A stretch of DNA of 64,000 nt from positions 1 to 64,000 of the forward strand of contig JAABSH010000008.1 in assembly GCA_011390465.1 (NCBI GenBank), in the 5' to 3' direction. Positions 26,525 to 35,334 of the stretch are shown one piece after another (position 1 is the stretch's first letter; the number at the start of each line of letters is the position of its first letter). A program made the translations under genes and the position numbers. The stretch is from Desulfobacteraceae bacterium. Its GTDB lineage: Bacteria; Desulfobacterota; Desulfobacteria; Desulfobacterales; Desulfosalsimonadaceae. The notes under the pieces are model-generated. The model was not told the DNA's origin and made no database searches. It saw nothing but the letters and a program-made list of their open reading frames with translations.

Positions 26525-26586
26525 GAAACCCTGAAACCCTGAAACCCTGAAACCCTGAAACCCTGAAACCCTGAAACCCTGAAACC
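26525..26586 (+). repeat. Tandem 8-bp repeat GAAACCCT, 7 full copies plus a partial
   Basis: GAAACCCT is repeated perfectly seven times (26525-26580), then GAAACC. It lies in the 320-base gap between the divergent HlyIII and J-domain genes, about 85 bases before the ATG at 26671. A TGCCGA/TCGGCA stem lies in the same gap near 26391-26413. The unit length is not a multiple of three and the repeat is non-coding. Such arrays change copy number by slipped replication and may vary promoter spacing. Confidence 0.9.
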
Positions 26587-26670
26587 ATTGACGGATGCAA
26601 TTTGATATTTATATTTTTTTGTAACTCATAAAATGTTTTCACGACGATAATTTTTAGGCTCACACGCATT

Positions 26671-27720
26671 ATGTATTTAGCCCGCAAAACAATAAACAGC
26701 CGGAATCGTTATTTTATTCGGGAAAGCTACCCGGACGGCGACCTGATAAAGAGCCGGGACTTGTTTGACTTAGGTGCCCGGCCCGAGGCATACATCATTT
26801 ATCCGGGCGGTAATGCCTGCTATTTTCATGAAGATATTCACCGCGAGCTGGAAAAGCAAGGTGTGGCACCGGACGAAGAAGAACTGGAGCAGCTTTTCTG
26901 GCCGTTTCTGCGCCCGGAAACCCGGCGGGTCATCGAAGGGTTTACCCACAAAAACCGTCCCGGCAGACGCCGTGAAACCATCAGAGAAGCCTGCCGGCGC
27001 TGCGAAACCACGGGGTTTCATCTGTTTGACCGGCGGCGGCTGCATTACCTCCGGTTTGGCCAGCTGGACCAGTCCAAAATTCTGCGGGCGCCGAAAAAAA
27101 TTTACCGGCCGCTTCTGGACAAGTCGCGCGATGAGATTGAACAGCAGTTCCTGCAAATGGAGGCTGTGCTCAATGCCAATGAAAAAAAGACCTACACCTA
27201 TGTGATTTTTGATGTTCCCGGGAATTTTGCAGGCAATCTGGCGCGCAATTTTCCCCAGGCCCTGTCCCAGGAAAAAGTGGATGAATGTTTTCTGGACGAG
27301 GTTTGCCAGCTTCACGCGGATGAAGGATTCTGGGCGGGCATGCCCCGAACGAATGGGCTAAACGAGCATCTGGTGCGCTATGTGTGCTGGTTTTTTGATC
27401 ATGATTACGCCGAAAGCCGGTATCTGGATCAGATAATCTATGACTGGATGGCCCGGCACCGGGATTTCCGGCCGCCCCGGCCCCAGCCGTCCATGCCCCT
27501 TGCAGATGCGCTGTCGGTCATGGAAATCGATAAAAAAGAGCTTGCCAGTCTGACGGTAAAAACGCTGACCCGGAAATACCGGTATATGGCCCGGAAATTT
27601 CATCCGGATACGGGTGGCGGTCATAACCGGTTTGTTCGGCTCAACCAGGCATTTGAAGATTTGCTCAGACATGTTCGCGCCCGTTTGGCCGCGCCAGGTT
27701 TTCGCACTCCTCGAGGCTGA
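26671..27720 (+). CDS. Protein with C-terminal J domain, function unknown
   Basis: A 349-residue protein. The last 70 residues (about 275-340) are a DnaJ-type J domain: KTLTRKYRYMARKFHPDTGGG contains the HPD tripeptide that stimulates Hsp70, followed by FVRLNQAFEDLL. The N-terminal 270 residues are not recognised; they are rich in charged and aromatic residues and include a Cys pair (REACRRCETTGFHLFDRR). The J domain at the C-terminus rather than the N-terminus is less common and suggests the large N-terminal part recruits a specific substrate to DnaK. The small Cys-rich gene begins 24 bases downstream. Confidence 0.75.
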   Translation: MYLARKTINSRNRYFIRESYPDGDLIKSRDLFDLGARPEAYIIYPGGNACYFHEDIHRELEKQGVAPDEEELEQLFWPFLRPETRRVIEGFTHKNRPGRRRETIREACRRCETTGFHLFDRRRLHYLRFGQLDQSKILRAPKKIYRPLLDKSRDEIEQQFLQMEAVLNANEKKTYTYVIFDVPGNFAGNLARNFPQALSQEKVDECFLDEVCQLHADEGFWAGMPRTNGLNEHLVRYVCWFFDHDYAESRYLDQIIYDWMARHRDFRPPRPQPSMPLADALSVMEIDKKELASLTVKTLTRKYRYMARKFHPDTGGGHNRFVRLNQAFEDLLRHVRARLAAPGFRTPRG

Positions 27721-27744
27721 CCCAATTTTATAAAGCAGCCCCCT

Positions 27745-27978
27745 ATGAACAAAACAGACTCTCATTCTGATCGCTTGTCCACACGCCGGACCCGGCGCCG
27801 AACCGTCAACCGGATTTGTCACTGCTGCAACAGCACTGCTGCGTTCTGCTGGACCTGCCGGTGCGGATTTGCCATCTGTCAGGCGTGCATGTATGAAAAT
27901 CAGTGGGGCCTGTCCTGCAACGGCATTACCTGGCAGTGCCCGGATTGCGGTGCCCAGAACGGGTTCGGCAATCAGTAA
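27745..27978 (+). CDS. Small cysteine-rich zinc-ribbon protein
   Basis: A 77-residue protein with nine cysteines, most in pairs: CHCC, CWTCRC, CQAC and, near the end, CPDC. The spacing suggests two zinc sites. The N-terminus is strongly basic (RLSTRRTRRRTVNR). It directly follows the J-domain protein gene and is probably co-transcribed, so it could be a partner; no family name can be given. A strong terminator follows. Confidence 0.6.
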   Translation: MNKTDSHSDRLSTRRTRRRTVNRICHCCNSTAAFCWTCRCGFAICQACMYENQWGLSCNGITWQCPDCGAQNGFGNQ

Positions 27979-27999
27979 CCGGGTTTTCTGCGGGGGAAG

Positions 28000-28032
28000 T
28001 CCGGAAGGCACGGCAGCGCCTTCCGGATTTTT
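28000..28032 (+). terminator. Rho-independent terminator after the J-domain/Cys-rich pair
   Basis: A perfect 10-bp stem TCCGGAAGGC/GCCTTCCGGA with an 8-base loop is followed by TTTTT, 20 bases after the stop of the Cys-rich gene. Confidence 0.88.
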
Positions 28033-28082
28033 GATGGCGCGTTTATCAGGCTTTAACATATCGTCTTTATTCTGTTAGCGGT

Positions 28083-29879
28083 TTATTTTGTTGCCGGTTC
28101 AATGGGAATCTCGATTTTATGGGTTTCCGGCTGCATTTTTTCAATAATGGTGGCGTGGTAATATTCTTCCTGAAGCCCGCGATACAGGCTGTAACACATG
28201 ATCAGCAGCACAATGGTAAAGGGCAGGCCCGTGGCAATGGATGCGCTTTGCAGGGCCACCAGCCCCCCGCCCATGAGCAGGGCCGATGCGCAGACTCCTT
28301 CAACAATACCCCAGAAGATTCGCTGGGGCACCGGCGAATCCAGCTTTCCGCCGGAGGTCAGATGATCTACCACAAGGGATCCGGAATCTGAAGAAGTGAT
28401 AAAGAAAATGGTCACCAGCACGACCCCGATAAAAGAGGTGATTTTGGTCAGGGGAAAACTTTCCAGCATGATAAAAAGCGCGGTGGATACGTCTTTGGTG
28501 ACCGCGCCGGCAATATCGGCCGCACCGGTGACCTGCAGCCACAGGGCGGACCCGCCGAACGATGACATCCACAAAAAAGAGAGAAGGGTGGGAAAAATCA
28601 TTACCCCCAGAATAAATTCCCGGATCGTGCGGCCCTTGGAAATCCGGGCAATGAACATGCCCACAAACGGTGACCAGGATATCCACCAGCCCCAGTAAAA
28701 GATGGTCCAGGGGTTCTGCCAGTTGCTGCCCTCGGCGCCGTAATACGTCTCCACCCAGAAACTGAGCTGAGGCAGATTCTGGAGGTAAAAACCGATGTTC
28801 TGGGTAAACGCCTTTAGAATATAGACCGTTGGCCCCACCACCAGCAGAAATATCATAAACAGCCCGGCAGTATACATATTGGCCATGCTCAGATTTTTAA
28901 CGCCCTTGTCAAGGCCCGTGGCAATGGACAACACCGCCAAAAAAGTGATCACGGCGATGAGAAGGACGGCAAACTCCGTGGTTGTGGGCAGGCCGAACAG
29001 GTAGTTGAGTCCCGAGGACACCTGCTTGACCCCCAGGCCCAGGGAGGTGGCCAGGCCGAACAGGGTGGCCAGAACGGATAAAATATCAATGAGATTTCCC
29101 CAGAATCCGTAAATTTTGTCTCCCAGCAGCGGGTAAAAAATCGACCGGATGGTCAGCGGCAGTCCGCGGTTGTAAGCGAAAAACGCCAGGGAAAGCCCTA
29201 CCAGGGCGTAGATGCCCCATGGATGGATGCCCCAGTGGTAGTAGGTCAGCCCCAGGGCCACCTGGGCGGACTGGGCCGTCTCCGCGGGCACATCAAACAT
29301 GGGCGAAGGGGCCATGTAGTGAAAAATCGGTTCCGCCACGCTCCAGAACATGAGCCCGATGCCCATGCCCGCGCTGATGAGCATGGCATACCAGGCAAAA
29401 GTGGAAAATTCCGGCAGCGCGTCCGGCCCGCCAACGCGGATTTTACCGTAATCGCTTGCGGCAATCAGAATCATGACAATGACAAAAAAATTGGCCGCCA
29501 GAATATACAGCCAGCCGAACGTGTTGCCGATAGTGTCCACCATGCTCTGGAAAAACGCTGCTGACTGCTCCCGGTAAAGAATGGTCAAAACGATGAAAAG
29601 CAGCACCAGTCCGCCGGCTGTCAGGGAAACCTGGGGGTGGATATCAAAACCGAATCCGGTCCAGTTGTTTTCGCCGGGCTTGCGGCCATGGGATTCATCG
29701 TAATAGCTGGCGGTGGGAATGATCTGCAGCCCGCGAAAAGGGCGCCGCTCATTGATGGCTTTCTTTTTTTCTTTTTCATAATGTTCCTGGGCCATCTCCA
29801 GGGCTTTGTGCGCGTAGGTCAGGTCTTTTTTTTGCTTTTTTTTTGATTTTTTTGATTTCTTTGACTGTGCGGCGACCAT
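28083..29879 (-). CDS. BCCT-family betaine/choline/carnitine transporter
   Basis: A 598-residue, 12-helix secondary transporter for quaternary ammonium compounds such as glycine betaine. GMGIGLMFWSVAEPIFHYM is the unwound helix region; the GMGIG form is associated with Na+-coupled members. YWGWWISWSPFVGMFIARIS is the tryptophan-box BCCT signature forming the substrate site. The first 30 residues are lysine-rich and could form a cytoplasmic tail, but no osmosensing C-terminal extension like that of BetP is seen. AAGGAG precedes the ATG. It probably imports osmoprotectants (marine or saline habitat) or methylated-amine substrates. Confidence 0.92.
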   Translation of the reverse strand: MVAAQSKKSKKSKKKQKKDLTYAHKALEMAQEHYEKEKKKAINERRPFRGLQIIPTASYYDESHGRKPGENNWTGFGFDIHPQVSLTAGGLVLLFIVLTILYREQSAAFFQSMVDTIGNTFGWLYILAANFFVIVMILIAASDYGKIRVGGPDALPEFSTFAWYAMLISAGMGIGLMFWSVAEPIFHYMAPSPMFDVPAETAQSAQVALGLTYYHWGIHPWGIYALVGLSLAFFAYNRGLPLTIRSIFYPLLGDKIYGFWGNLIDILSVLATLFGLATSLGLGVKQVSSGLNYLFGLPTTTEFAVLLIAVITFLAVLSIATGLDKGVKNLSMANMYTAGLFMIFLLVVGPTVYILKAFTQNIGFYLQNLPQLSFWVETYYGAEGSNWQNPWTIFYWGWWISWSPFVGMFIARISKGRTIREFILGVMIFPTLLSFLWMSSFGGSALWLQVTGAADIAGAVTKDVSTALFIMLESFPLTKITSFIGVVLVTIFFITSSDSGSLVVDHLTSGGKLDSPVPQRIFWGIVEGVCASALLMGGGLVALQSASIATGLPFTIVLLIMCYSLYRGLQEEYYHATIIEKMQPETHKIEIPIEPATK

Positions 29880-29970
29880 GGGCTTCTCCTTCCATGACGA
29901 TTTAAGAGTGAACGTAGTCCAAAAAAATACTTCTTTATATCATTGATGACGCAAATTCGCAAGCAGGCAG

Positions 29971-30150
29971 TTTTTTGAACCAGGGTAAATTTGTTCTGTC
30001 CCCAAAGCCTATAACCATAGGTCTTTTGTGATATTATAGGACGGCACAGTGGCCGTCCCTACAACGCTTGGAAGCCTTGACCGGTTCGTAGGGCAGGCCA
30101 CCGCGCCTGCATTAAAAAAAAGCAGAACAAATTTACCGTGTTTTTTGAAC
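29971..30150. mobile_element. MITE-like element with 18-bp inverted ends and 10-bp flanking direct repeats
   Basis: Perfect 15-bp inverted repeats GGTAAATTTGTTCTG (29984-29998) and its complement (30123-30137) extend to 18 bp with one mismatch. They are flanked on both sides by the direct repeat TTTTTTGAAC (29971-29980 and 30141-30150), like a target duplication. Inside is a GGACGGC/GCCGTCC stem-loop and no open frame. It lies in the 440-base gap between the BCCT gene and hisF, which holds no other feature I can see. A non-autonomous transposon is the best reading; no matching transposase is in the window. Confidence 0.65.
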
Positions 30151-30317
30151 TGGGTTTTCCTCGGGAATTCGCCGGAATTTCTGTGTCCCGGTAAAAGAAA
30201 GTTGACTTAAAACGGGTATTCTGTGATGACAAGGAAGTAGATAACATCTTTAAGTATTGAACAATCCGGTTTGCCGGGAAATCCGGTGTACTGAAAAAAT
30301 GATTTTGGAGGAAACGA

Positions 30318-31079
30318 ATGGGTCAGGTGATTAAAATTATGCCCTGTCTGGATATGCAGAACGGGCGGGTGGTCAAGGGCGTGCATTTTGTGGACATCAA
30401 AGATGCGGGAGATCCGGTGGAATGTGCCCGGGCTTATTGCGCGGCCGGTGCGGATGAACTGGCGCTGTTGGATATTACCGCAACAGTGGAGGGCAGAGCC
30501 ACTATGCTGGATGTGGTCCGGCGGGTGGCAGCGGTCACCACCGTTCCTTTTACCGTGGGGGGCGGGATTTCCGATGTGGCGTCCGCTGAAAAAGTGCTTG
30601 GCGCGGGCGCGAACAAGGTGTCCACCAGCAGCGCGGCATTCCGCCACCCGGACCTGATTCCGGAACTGGTAAAAGCCTTTGGCGCGGACAAAGTCACCGT
30701 GGCCATTGATGTGGACCAGAATCCGGCCATGGCGTCGGGTTATGAAGTGTTCATCGACGGCGGCCGCACTGCCACAGGGCAGGATGCGGTGGAATGGGCA
30801 AAAAAGGTGGACGGCTGCGGCGTGCCCGTGATTTTGCCCACCAGCAAAGCCGGGGACGGCGCGCGCACCGGCTATGATTTGCCCGTGATTCGGGCCATCA
30901 AAGATGCGGTTTCCGCCGAAGTGGTGGCCTCGGGCGGGGCCGGGAAGCTCTCTCACTTCTATGATGCGGTGGAAGCCGGTGCCACCGTTCTTCTGGCCGC
31001 GTCCGTGTTTCATTTCGGCACCATCGGCATTGGTGAACTGAAAGACTATCTCAAGGGCCGGGGCGTGGCAGTGAAATAG
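30318..31079 (+). CDS. hisF: Imidazole glycerol phosphate synthase cyclase subunit, divergent HisF
   Basis: A 253-residue (beta/alpha)8 barrel of the HisF family, which closes the imidazole ring in histidine synthesis. MPCLDMQNGRVVKGVHF carries the first catalytic Asp and the Lys, VPFTVGGGI and VASGGAG are the phosphate loops, and AIDVD holds the second catalytic Asp. The segment usually TSIDRDGT reads TSKAGDGA, so one of two acidic residues there is lost while the second is kept. It stands alone, without hisH or other his genes. It may be the normal HisF of this lineage or a paralogue with another partner. GGAGG precedes the ATG. Confidence 0.82.
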   Translation: MGQVIKIMPCLDMQNGRVVKGVHFVDIKDAGDPVECARAYCAAGADELALLDITATVEGRATMLDVVRRVAAVTTVPFTVGGGISDVASAEKVLGAGANKVSTSSAAFRHPDLIPELVKAFGADKVTVAIDVDQNPAMASGYEVFIDGGRTATGQDAVEWAKKVDGCGVPVILPTSKAGDGARTGYDLPVIRAIKDAVSAEVVASGGAGKLSHFYDAVEAGATVLLAASVFHFGTIGIGELKDYLKGRGVAVK

Positions 31080-31082
31080 AAA

Positions 31083-31209
31083 AGACGGCTTCGCAAAAAG
31101 TCCAAATTCTTTGTTGCACTGCATCCCTCGCCGCTTCAGCGTACGCCAAGTACGCATCATTGCTCGGGATTTGTGCGCCTTGAATTTGAAGCTTTTTTCT
31201 TTGCCGTCT
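31083..31209. mobile_element. Small inverted-repeat element (AGACGGC ends), non-coding
   Basis: About 127 bases bounded by AGACGGC...AAAAAG on the left and CTTTTT...TTGCCGTCT on the right; the arms match imperfectly over roughly 25 bases, ending in CAAATTC/GAATTTG. It fills the space between hisF and the permease gene. A second left-end-like piece (GACGGCTTCGTAAAAAG) occurs at 32452-32475 after the permease gene, so the element is dispersed. Confidence 0.6.
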
Positions 31210-31252
31210 AAGTCTGACTTTTTTACAGTTGCATCAAAAAAAGGAGACTTTT

Positions 31253-32446
31253 ATGGTAAACGTGAATGTGGATGATGCCAACCTGAAACGGATTTTTTTT
31301 GCCCTGGGCGCTCTGGGCTGCATTGTACTGGGGTTTACCGCCATCGGCCTCTTAAAGACGCCTTTTGAATTCCTGTTTTCCCTTTTGTCTCCGTTCTTGC
31401 TGGCGCTCATTCTGGCCTATGTGCTCGCGCCGGTGGTGAGTTTTCTTCAGAAAAAGCTGCGCCTCGGCCGGGTGGGCGGCACACTATTGGTTTTTTTTCT
31501 GATTCTGCTGGCGTTTTTCATTGTCATGGCCATTCTGATTCCGGTGCTGATCAGCCAGAGCATTGATCTGGTGGAAACGCTTCGGGTGGTGATGCCTGGC
31601 TGGATACAGGCCATTTCCGCCCATCCGTCTTTTAACATTGATCCGGATCTGGTAAAAACCCTTGAAACCCGGATTAAAAATATCGAGATTGATTATGAAG
31701 CCATTGCCGGATCATTGCTGCCGGTGGTGCAGAAGGCCACCAGCGGCGGCATTTCCACAATGGGTCAGATTTCCATGACCGTGTTCCGTGGCGTCCGTTC
31801 GGTGATCGGGTTTGGCGCGTTTTTTGTGTTTGTGGCCATTGTGAATTTTTACCTGGTTCTGGACTGGGATCGGGTGGGGCCGTTTTTGCGACAGGCCATT
31901 CCTCCGAAATACCGGGAGCGCACCTGGGATATTATGGATAAAATGGATGACGCCGTGGGCGGATTTTTGCGGGGACAGCTTACCGTGTCCTTTCTGGTGG
32001 GCCTGATGTTTGCCGTGGGCCTGTTTTTCACGGGGTTCATCGGATTTCCGGCACTGACCCAGTTTTCCATTCTCATCGGCGTGGCTGCCGGCATCGGGGG
32101 ATTTATCCCCTATCTGGGGCCGATTGTCGGCGTGACCCCGGCGCTGTTGATCGTTCTGCTGAGCGGTTCGCCGGAATGGAAGATCAAACTCATGGGATTT
32201 CTGGTGGCGGGCGGTATTTTTGTGGCCATTCAGGCCATTGAGGGGATGGTGCTTCAGCCCAAAATTCTGGGAAAAGGGGCAGGACTGCATCCCATCGCCA
32301 TTATGCTGGCCCTTGCCGCAGGTGCCTGGTTCGGCATCACCGGCATGATTGCCGCGGTTCCCGTGGCCTGCATGGTACGGGTGCTGCTGATTGAATTTTA
32401 CTGGAAGCCGGTGTGCGAAAATGGCGACGTATCGTCATCCGCTTAA
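31253..32446 (+). CDS. AI-2E family transporter (PerM/TqsA-like permease)
   Basis: A 397-residue membrane protein with about eight helices. Typical family segments are LLSPFLLALILAYVLAPVV near the N-terminus, the cytoplasmic helix pair PKYRERTWDIMDKMDDAVGG, and GFIPYLGPIVGVTPA followed by QPKILGKGAGLHPIAIML. Members are variously implicated in autoinducer-2 export, Na+/H+ exchange or lipid-related functions, and the substrate is not known from sequence. ATG 31253 has AAGGAG 7 bases upstream, whereas the upstream TTG start has none. The gene follows hisF after a small repeat element. Confidence 0.88.
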   Translation: MVNVNVDDANLKRIFFALGALGCIVLGFTAIGLLKTPFEFLFSLLSPFLLALILAYVLAPVVSFLQKKLRLGRVGGTLLVFFLILLAFFIVMAILIPVLISQSIDLVETLRVVMPGWIQAISAHPSFNIDPDLVKTLETRIKNIEIDYEAIAGSLLPVVQKATSGGISTMGQISMTVFRGVRSVIGFGAFFVFVAIVNFYLVLDWDRVGPFLRQAIPPKYRERTWDIMDKMDDAVGGFLRGQLTVSFLVGLMFAVGLFFTGFIGFPALTQFSILIGVAAGIGGFIPYLGPIVGVTPALLIVLLSGSPEWKIKLMGFLVAGGIFVAIQAIEGMVLQPKILGKGAGLHPIAIMLALAAGAWFGITGMIAAVPVACMVRVLLIEFYWKPVCENGDVSSSA

Positions 32447-32529
32447 AGCTGACGGCTTCGTAAAAAGCTTTTGACGGCATTTTCGCCGTTGTATGGACCA
32501 ATCAGAAATTCCTGTTTGAAGTGTTTTAT

Positions 32530-32588
32530 CCCGCAGGGACACTGAGGCGCTGAGATTTTTTCTCTGCGAGCCCTGCGGCTCTGCGGGA
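32530..32588 (-). repeat. Dispersed imperfect palindrome (GCAGAG family), copy 2
   Basis: CCCGCAGGGACACTGAGGCG to CTCTGCGGGA around a GATTTTTTCTCT centre; the reverse complement matches copies 3 and 5 almost base for base in one arm. It lies in the 217-base gap between the AI-2E-family gene and glgP, about 75 bases before the glgP start. Confidence 0.8.
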
Positions 32589-32663
32589 AATATGGTTTTT
32601 AATATGTATTTAGTTAGAAGCCCAAATTAGATCGATCCATTTTATTGGAAATTCGGAGGAACC

Positions 32664-35171
32664 ATGGCCGCTAAAAAGAATGCGAACAAGACACCAAAAA
32701 GTCGTCAACCCAAAATCAACACGCCGTTGTATACCAATCCCAGAACCGGCATGGAGCTGGAGGACGTGAAGCAGGATCTGGCGGAAAACCTGCTCTATGT
32801 GCTGGGAAAACCCCCGGCCCTGGCCAGCCCCCACGACTGCTACAAAGCAGTGGCCTATAGTGTGCGCAACCGGCTGATGAAAAAGTGGATCGCGTCCACG
32901 GAAAAGTTTTTAAAATCCAAAACCCGGGCCGTGTGCTATTTTTCCGCTGAGTTTTTGATCGGCCCCCAGCTTTACCGGAACCTGATCAATCTGGACATGG
33001 TGGCCACCATGAAACAGGCGGTCAAGGAATTCAATCTGGATCTTGCGGATATTATCGAAGAAGAACAGGAACCGGGCCTGGGCAACGGGGGCCTTGGCCG
33101 GCTGGCCGCCTGCTATATGGAGTCCATGGCAACCCTCGGGATAACGGCAGTGGGATTCGGCATCCGGTATGAACACGGCATGTTTCACCAGAGCTTTGAA
33201 GACGGCTGGCAGGTGGAACTCACCGACAACTGGCTGCAGCTGGGCAACCCCTGGGAAATTCCCCGGCCGGACCGCACTTACAATGTCAAGCTTGGCGGAT
33301 ACACGGAAGTTTATCCGGATGAAAACGGCGTTTCCCGCGTCAGATGGATTCCCGGCCGGACCGTAAAAGGCATGGCCTATGACCTGCCCATGCTGGGATA
33401 CCGGTCGGAAACCGCCTGCATGCTGCGCCTGTGGAAAGCCGAAGCCACGGAGTCCTTTGATTTCCAGGATTTCAATCTGGGGGATTATTACGGGGCCGTG
33501 GAATGCAAGGTGGCCGCGGAAAACATCACCAAAGTGCTGTATCCCAATGACCAGCAGATGCAGGGGAAGCGGCTGCGGCTGGAGCAGCAGTTCTTTTTTG
33601 TGAGCTGTTCCCTTCAGAACATGATTGACATGCATCTGCTCAAAGAAAAATCTCTGGACAATTTTTACGACACTTATGCGGCCCAGTTGAACGACACCCA
33701 CCCGGCCGTTGCCATTTGTGAATTGATGCGCCTGTTTGTGGATGAACATGGCATGGATTGGGAAAGGGCCTGGCATATCACCCAAAAAACATTTTCCTAT
33801 ACCAACCACACCCTGTTGCCCGAGGCCCTGGAAAAGTGGTCTATCCCCCTGTTGAAAGACGTGCTGCCCCGGCATCTGGAAATTATTTATGAGATCAATC
33901 AGCGGTTTCTGGATGATATCAGAAATAATCACCCCGCGCACAGCACCCGGATTGGGGAACTGTCGCTCATAGAGGAAGCCGGGGAAAAATATGTGCGCAT
34001 GGCCAATCTGGCCTGCGTGGGCAGTCATGCCATCAACGGCGTGGCCGCGCTTCACACGGATTTGTTAAAAGCGCATACCCTGAATGCGTTTTATACGCTC
34101 ATGCCGCAAAAATTCAGCAATAAAACCAACGGAGTGACCCCGCGCCGGTGGATGGCCCTGTGCAATCCACGGCTTGCGGGCCTTTTGAACGACTGGGTCG
34201 GCGACGGATGGCTCAAGGATTTGGAAAAATTGCGTCAGCTGGAAGATTTTATCCATGATGAAAAATTTCTGTCCCAGTGGTGGCTGGTGAAACAAAACAA
34301 CAAGCGCCAGCAGGCGGAATATGTGTTCAATAAAACCGGGGTTGCGCTGGACACCAATTCCATGTTTGACGTGCAGGTCAAGCGGATCCATGAATACAAG
34401 CGCCAGCATCTGAATGTTTTGCATATTCTCACCCTGTATAACCGGATCAAAAAAAATCCCGGACTGGCCATTGCCCCCCGTACTTTCGTGTTCGGCGGAA
34501 AAGCGGCTCCGGGTTATTACATGGCAAAGCTCATTATTAAACTGATCAATTCCGTGGCCGAAGTGGTGAATGCCGATCCGGACGTGAAAGAACGGCTTAA
34601 GATTGTTTTTGTTCGGAATTTTAATGTAAAACTCGGCCACCGGGTGTATCCGCCCGCGGATTTGTCCGAGCAGATTTCCATGGCCGGCAAAGAGGCGTCC
34701 GGTACCGGCAATATGAAATTTGCCATGAACGGGGCCCTTACCATCGGCACTCTGGACGGGGCCAACGTGGAAATCCGGGACGCGGTGGGGGCTGAAAATT
34801 TCTTTCTGTTCGGAATGAACGCCAAGGAAGTGGCGGAATACAAAGCAGCCGGACATGTGCCGCGGGAATACTATGATTATTATGAAGAACTCCGGGAAGT
34901 TATTGATTTGATCGGGTCAGGGCAACTTTCAAGAGGGGACCGGGATTTGTTTGCGCCCCTGGTGCACGCCCTGCTGGGTGAAGACCGGTACATGCTGATG
35001 GCGGATTACAAGTCCTATATTGAAGCCCAGGAACAGGTGAACCGGCTCTGGGCGGACCAGAAAGAATGGACCCGCCGGTCCGTATTAAATGTCGCCAGAA
35101 TCGGCAAGTTTTCCTCGGACCGGGCTATTCGGGAGTATTGCCGGGATATCTGGAAAATTGAGGTGGCGTAG
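32664..35171 (+). CDS. glgP: Glycogen phosphorylase
   Basis: An 835-residue alpha-glucan phosphorylase that releases glucose-1-phosphate from glycogen or maltodextrins. The family signature EASGTGNMKFAMNGA contains the Lys (about residue 685) that binds pyridoxal phosphate. Other landmarks are EEEQEPGLGNGGLGRLAACY, QLNDTHPAVAICELMRLF and VKRIHEYKRQHLNVLHI. The length is normal for the plant/animal-type enzyme. GGAGGAACC precedes the ATG. No other glycogen genes are adjacent. Confidence 0.96.
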   Translation: MAAKKNANKTPKSRQPKINTPLYTNPRTGMELEDVKQDLAENLLYVLGKPPALASPHDCYKAVAYSVRNRLMKKWIASTEKFLKSKTRAVCYFSAEFLIGPQLYRNLINLDMVATMKQAVKEFNLDLADIIEEEQEPGLGNGGLGRLAACYMESMATLGITAVGFGIRYEHGMFHQSFEDGWQVELTDNWLQLGNPWEIPRPDRTYNVKLGGYTEVYPDENGVSRVRWIPGRTVKGMAYDLPMLGYRSETACMLRLWKAEATESFDFQDFNLGDYYGAVECKVAAENITKVLYPNDQQMQGKRLRLEQQFFFVSCSLQNMIDMHLLKEKSLDNFYDTYAAQLNDTHPAVAICELMRLFVDEHGMDWERAWHITQKTFSYTNHTLLPEALEKWSIPLLKDVLPRHLEIIYEINQRFLDDIRNNHPAHSTRIGELSLIEEAGEKYVRMANLACVGSHAINGVAALHTDLLKAHTLNAFYTLMPQKFSNKTNGVTPRRWMALCNPRLAGLLNDWVGDGWLKDLEKLRQLEDFIHDEKFLSQWWLVKQNNKRQQAEYVFNKTGVALDTNSMFDVQVKRIHEYKRQHLNVLHILTLYNRIKKNPGLAIAPRTFVFGGKAAPGYYMAKLIIKLINSVAEVVNADPDVKERLKIVFVRNFNVKLGHRVYPPADLSEQISMAGKEASGTGNMKFAMNGALTIGTLDGANVEIRDAVGAENFFLFGMNAKEVAEYKAAGHVPREYYDYYEELREVIDLIGSGQLSRGDRDLFAPLVHALLGEDRYMLMADYKSYIEAQEQVNRLWADQKEWTRRSVLNVARIGKFSSDRAIREYCRDIWKIEVA

Positions 35172-35190
35172 AGGGTGCAAACAGCGGTTG

Positions 35191-35322
35191 CTAACTGTTT
35201 TTGAGATAGGTTTTAAGATCCCGGTAGTAATTTTCGTGGGGGCCGATCATGATGAGTTCGAGATGATCGTTCGCGAAACGGCAGGCGAGCAGGTATTGGG
35301 TGGTTTTTATCTTGATTGAATT
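35191..35322 (-). pseudogene. RelE/ParE-type toxin, 3' remnant
   Basis: About 43 codons ending in TAG translate to IKTTQYLLACRF and LIMIGPHENYYRDLKTYLK, the recognisable C-terminal end of RelE/ParE-family RNase toxins (the IGPHENYYRDL pattern). The frame is closed upstream by TGA with no start codon, so the N-terminal half and any antitoxin are gone. It lies between glgP and an intact PIN-toxin pair. Confidence 0.6.
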
Positions 35323-35334
35323 TCATGGTAACAG

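Noticed and set aside
26525-26586. Possible CRISPR array
   Set aside because: Units of 8 bases are contiguous with no spacers, and no cas gene is in the window.
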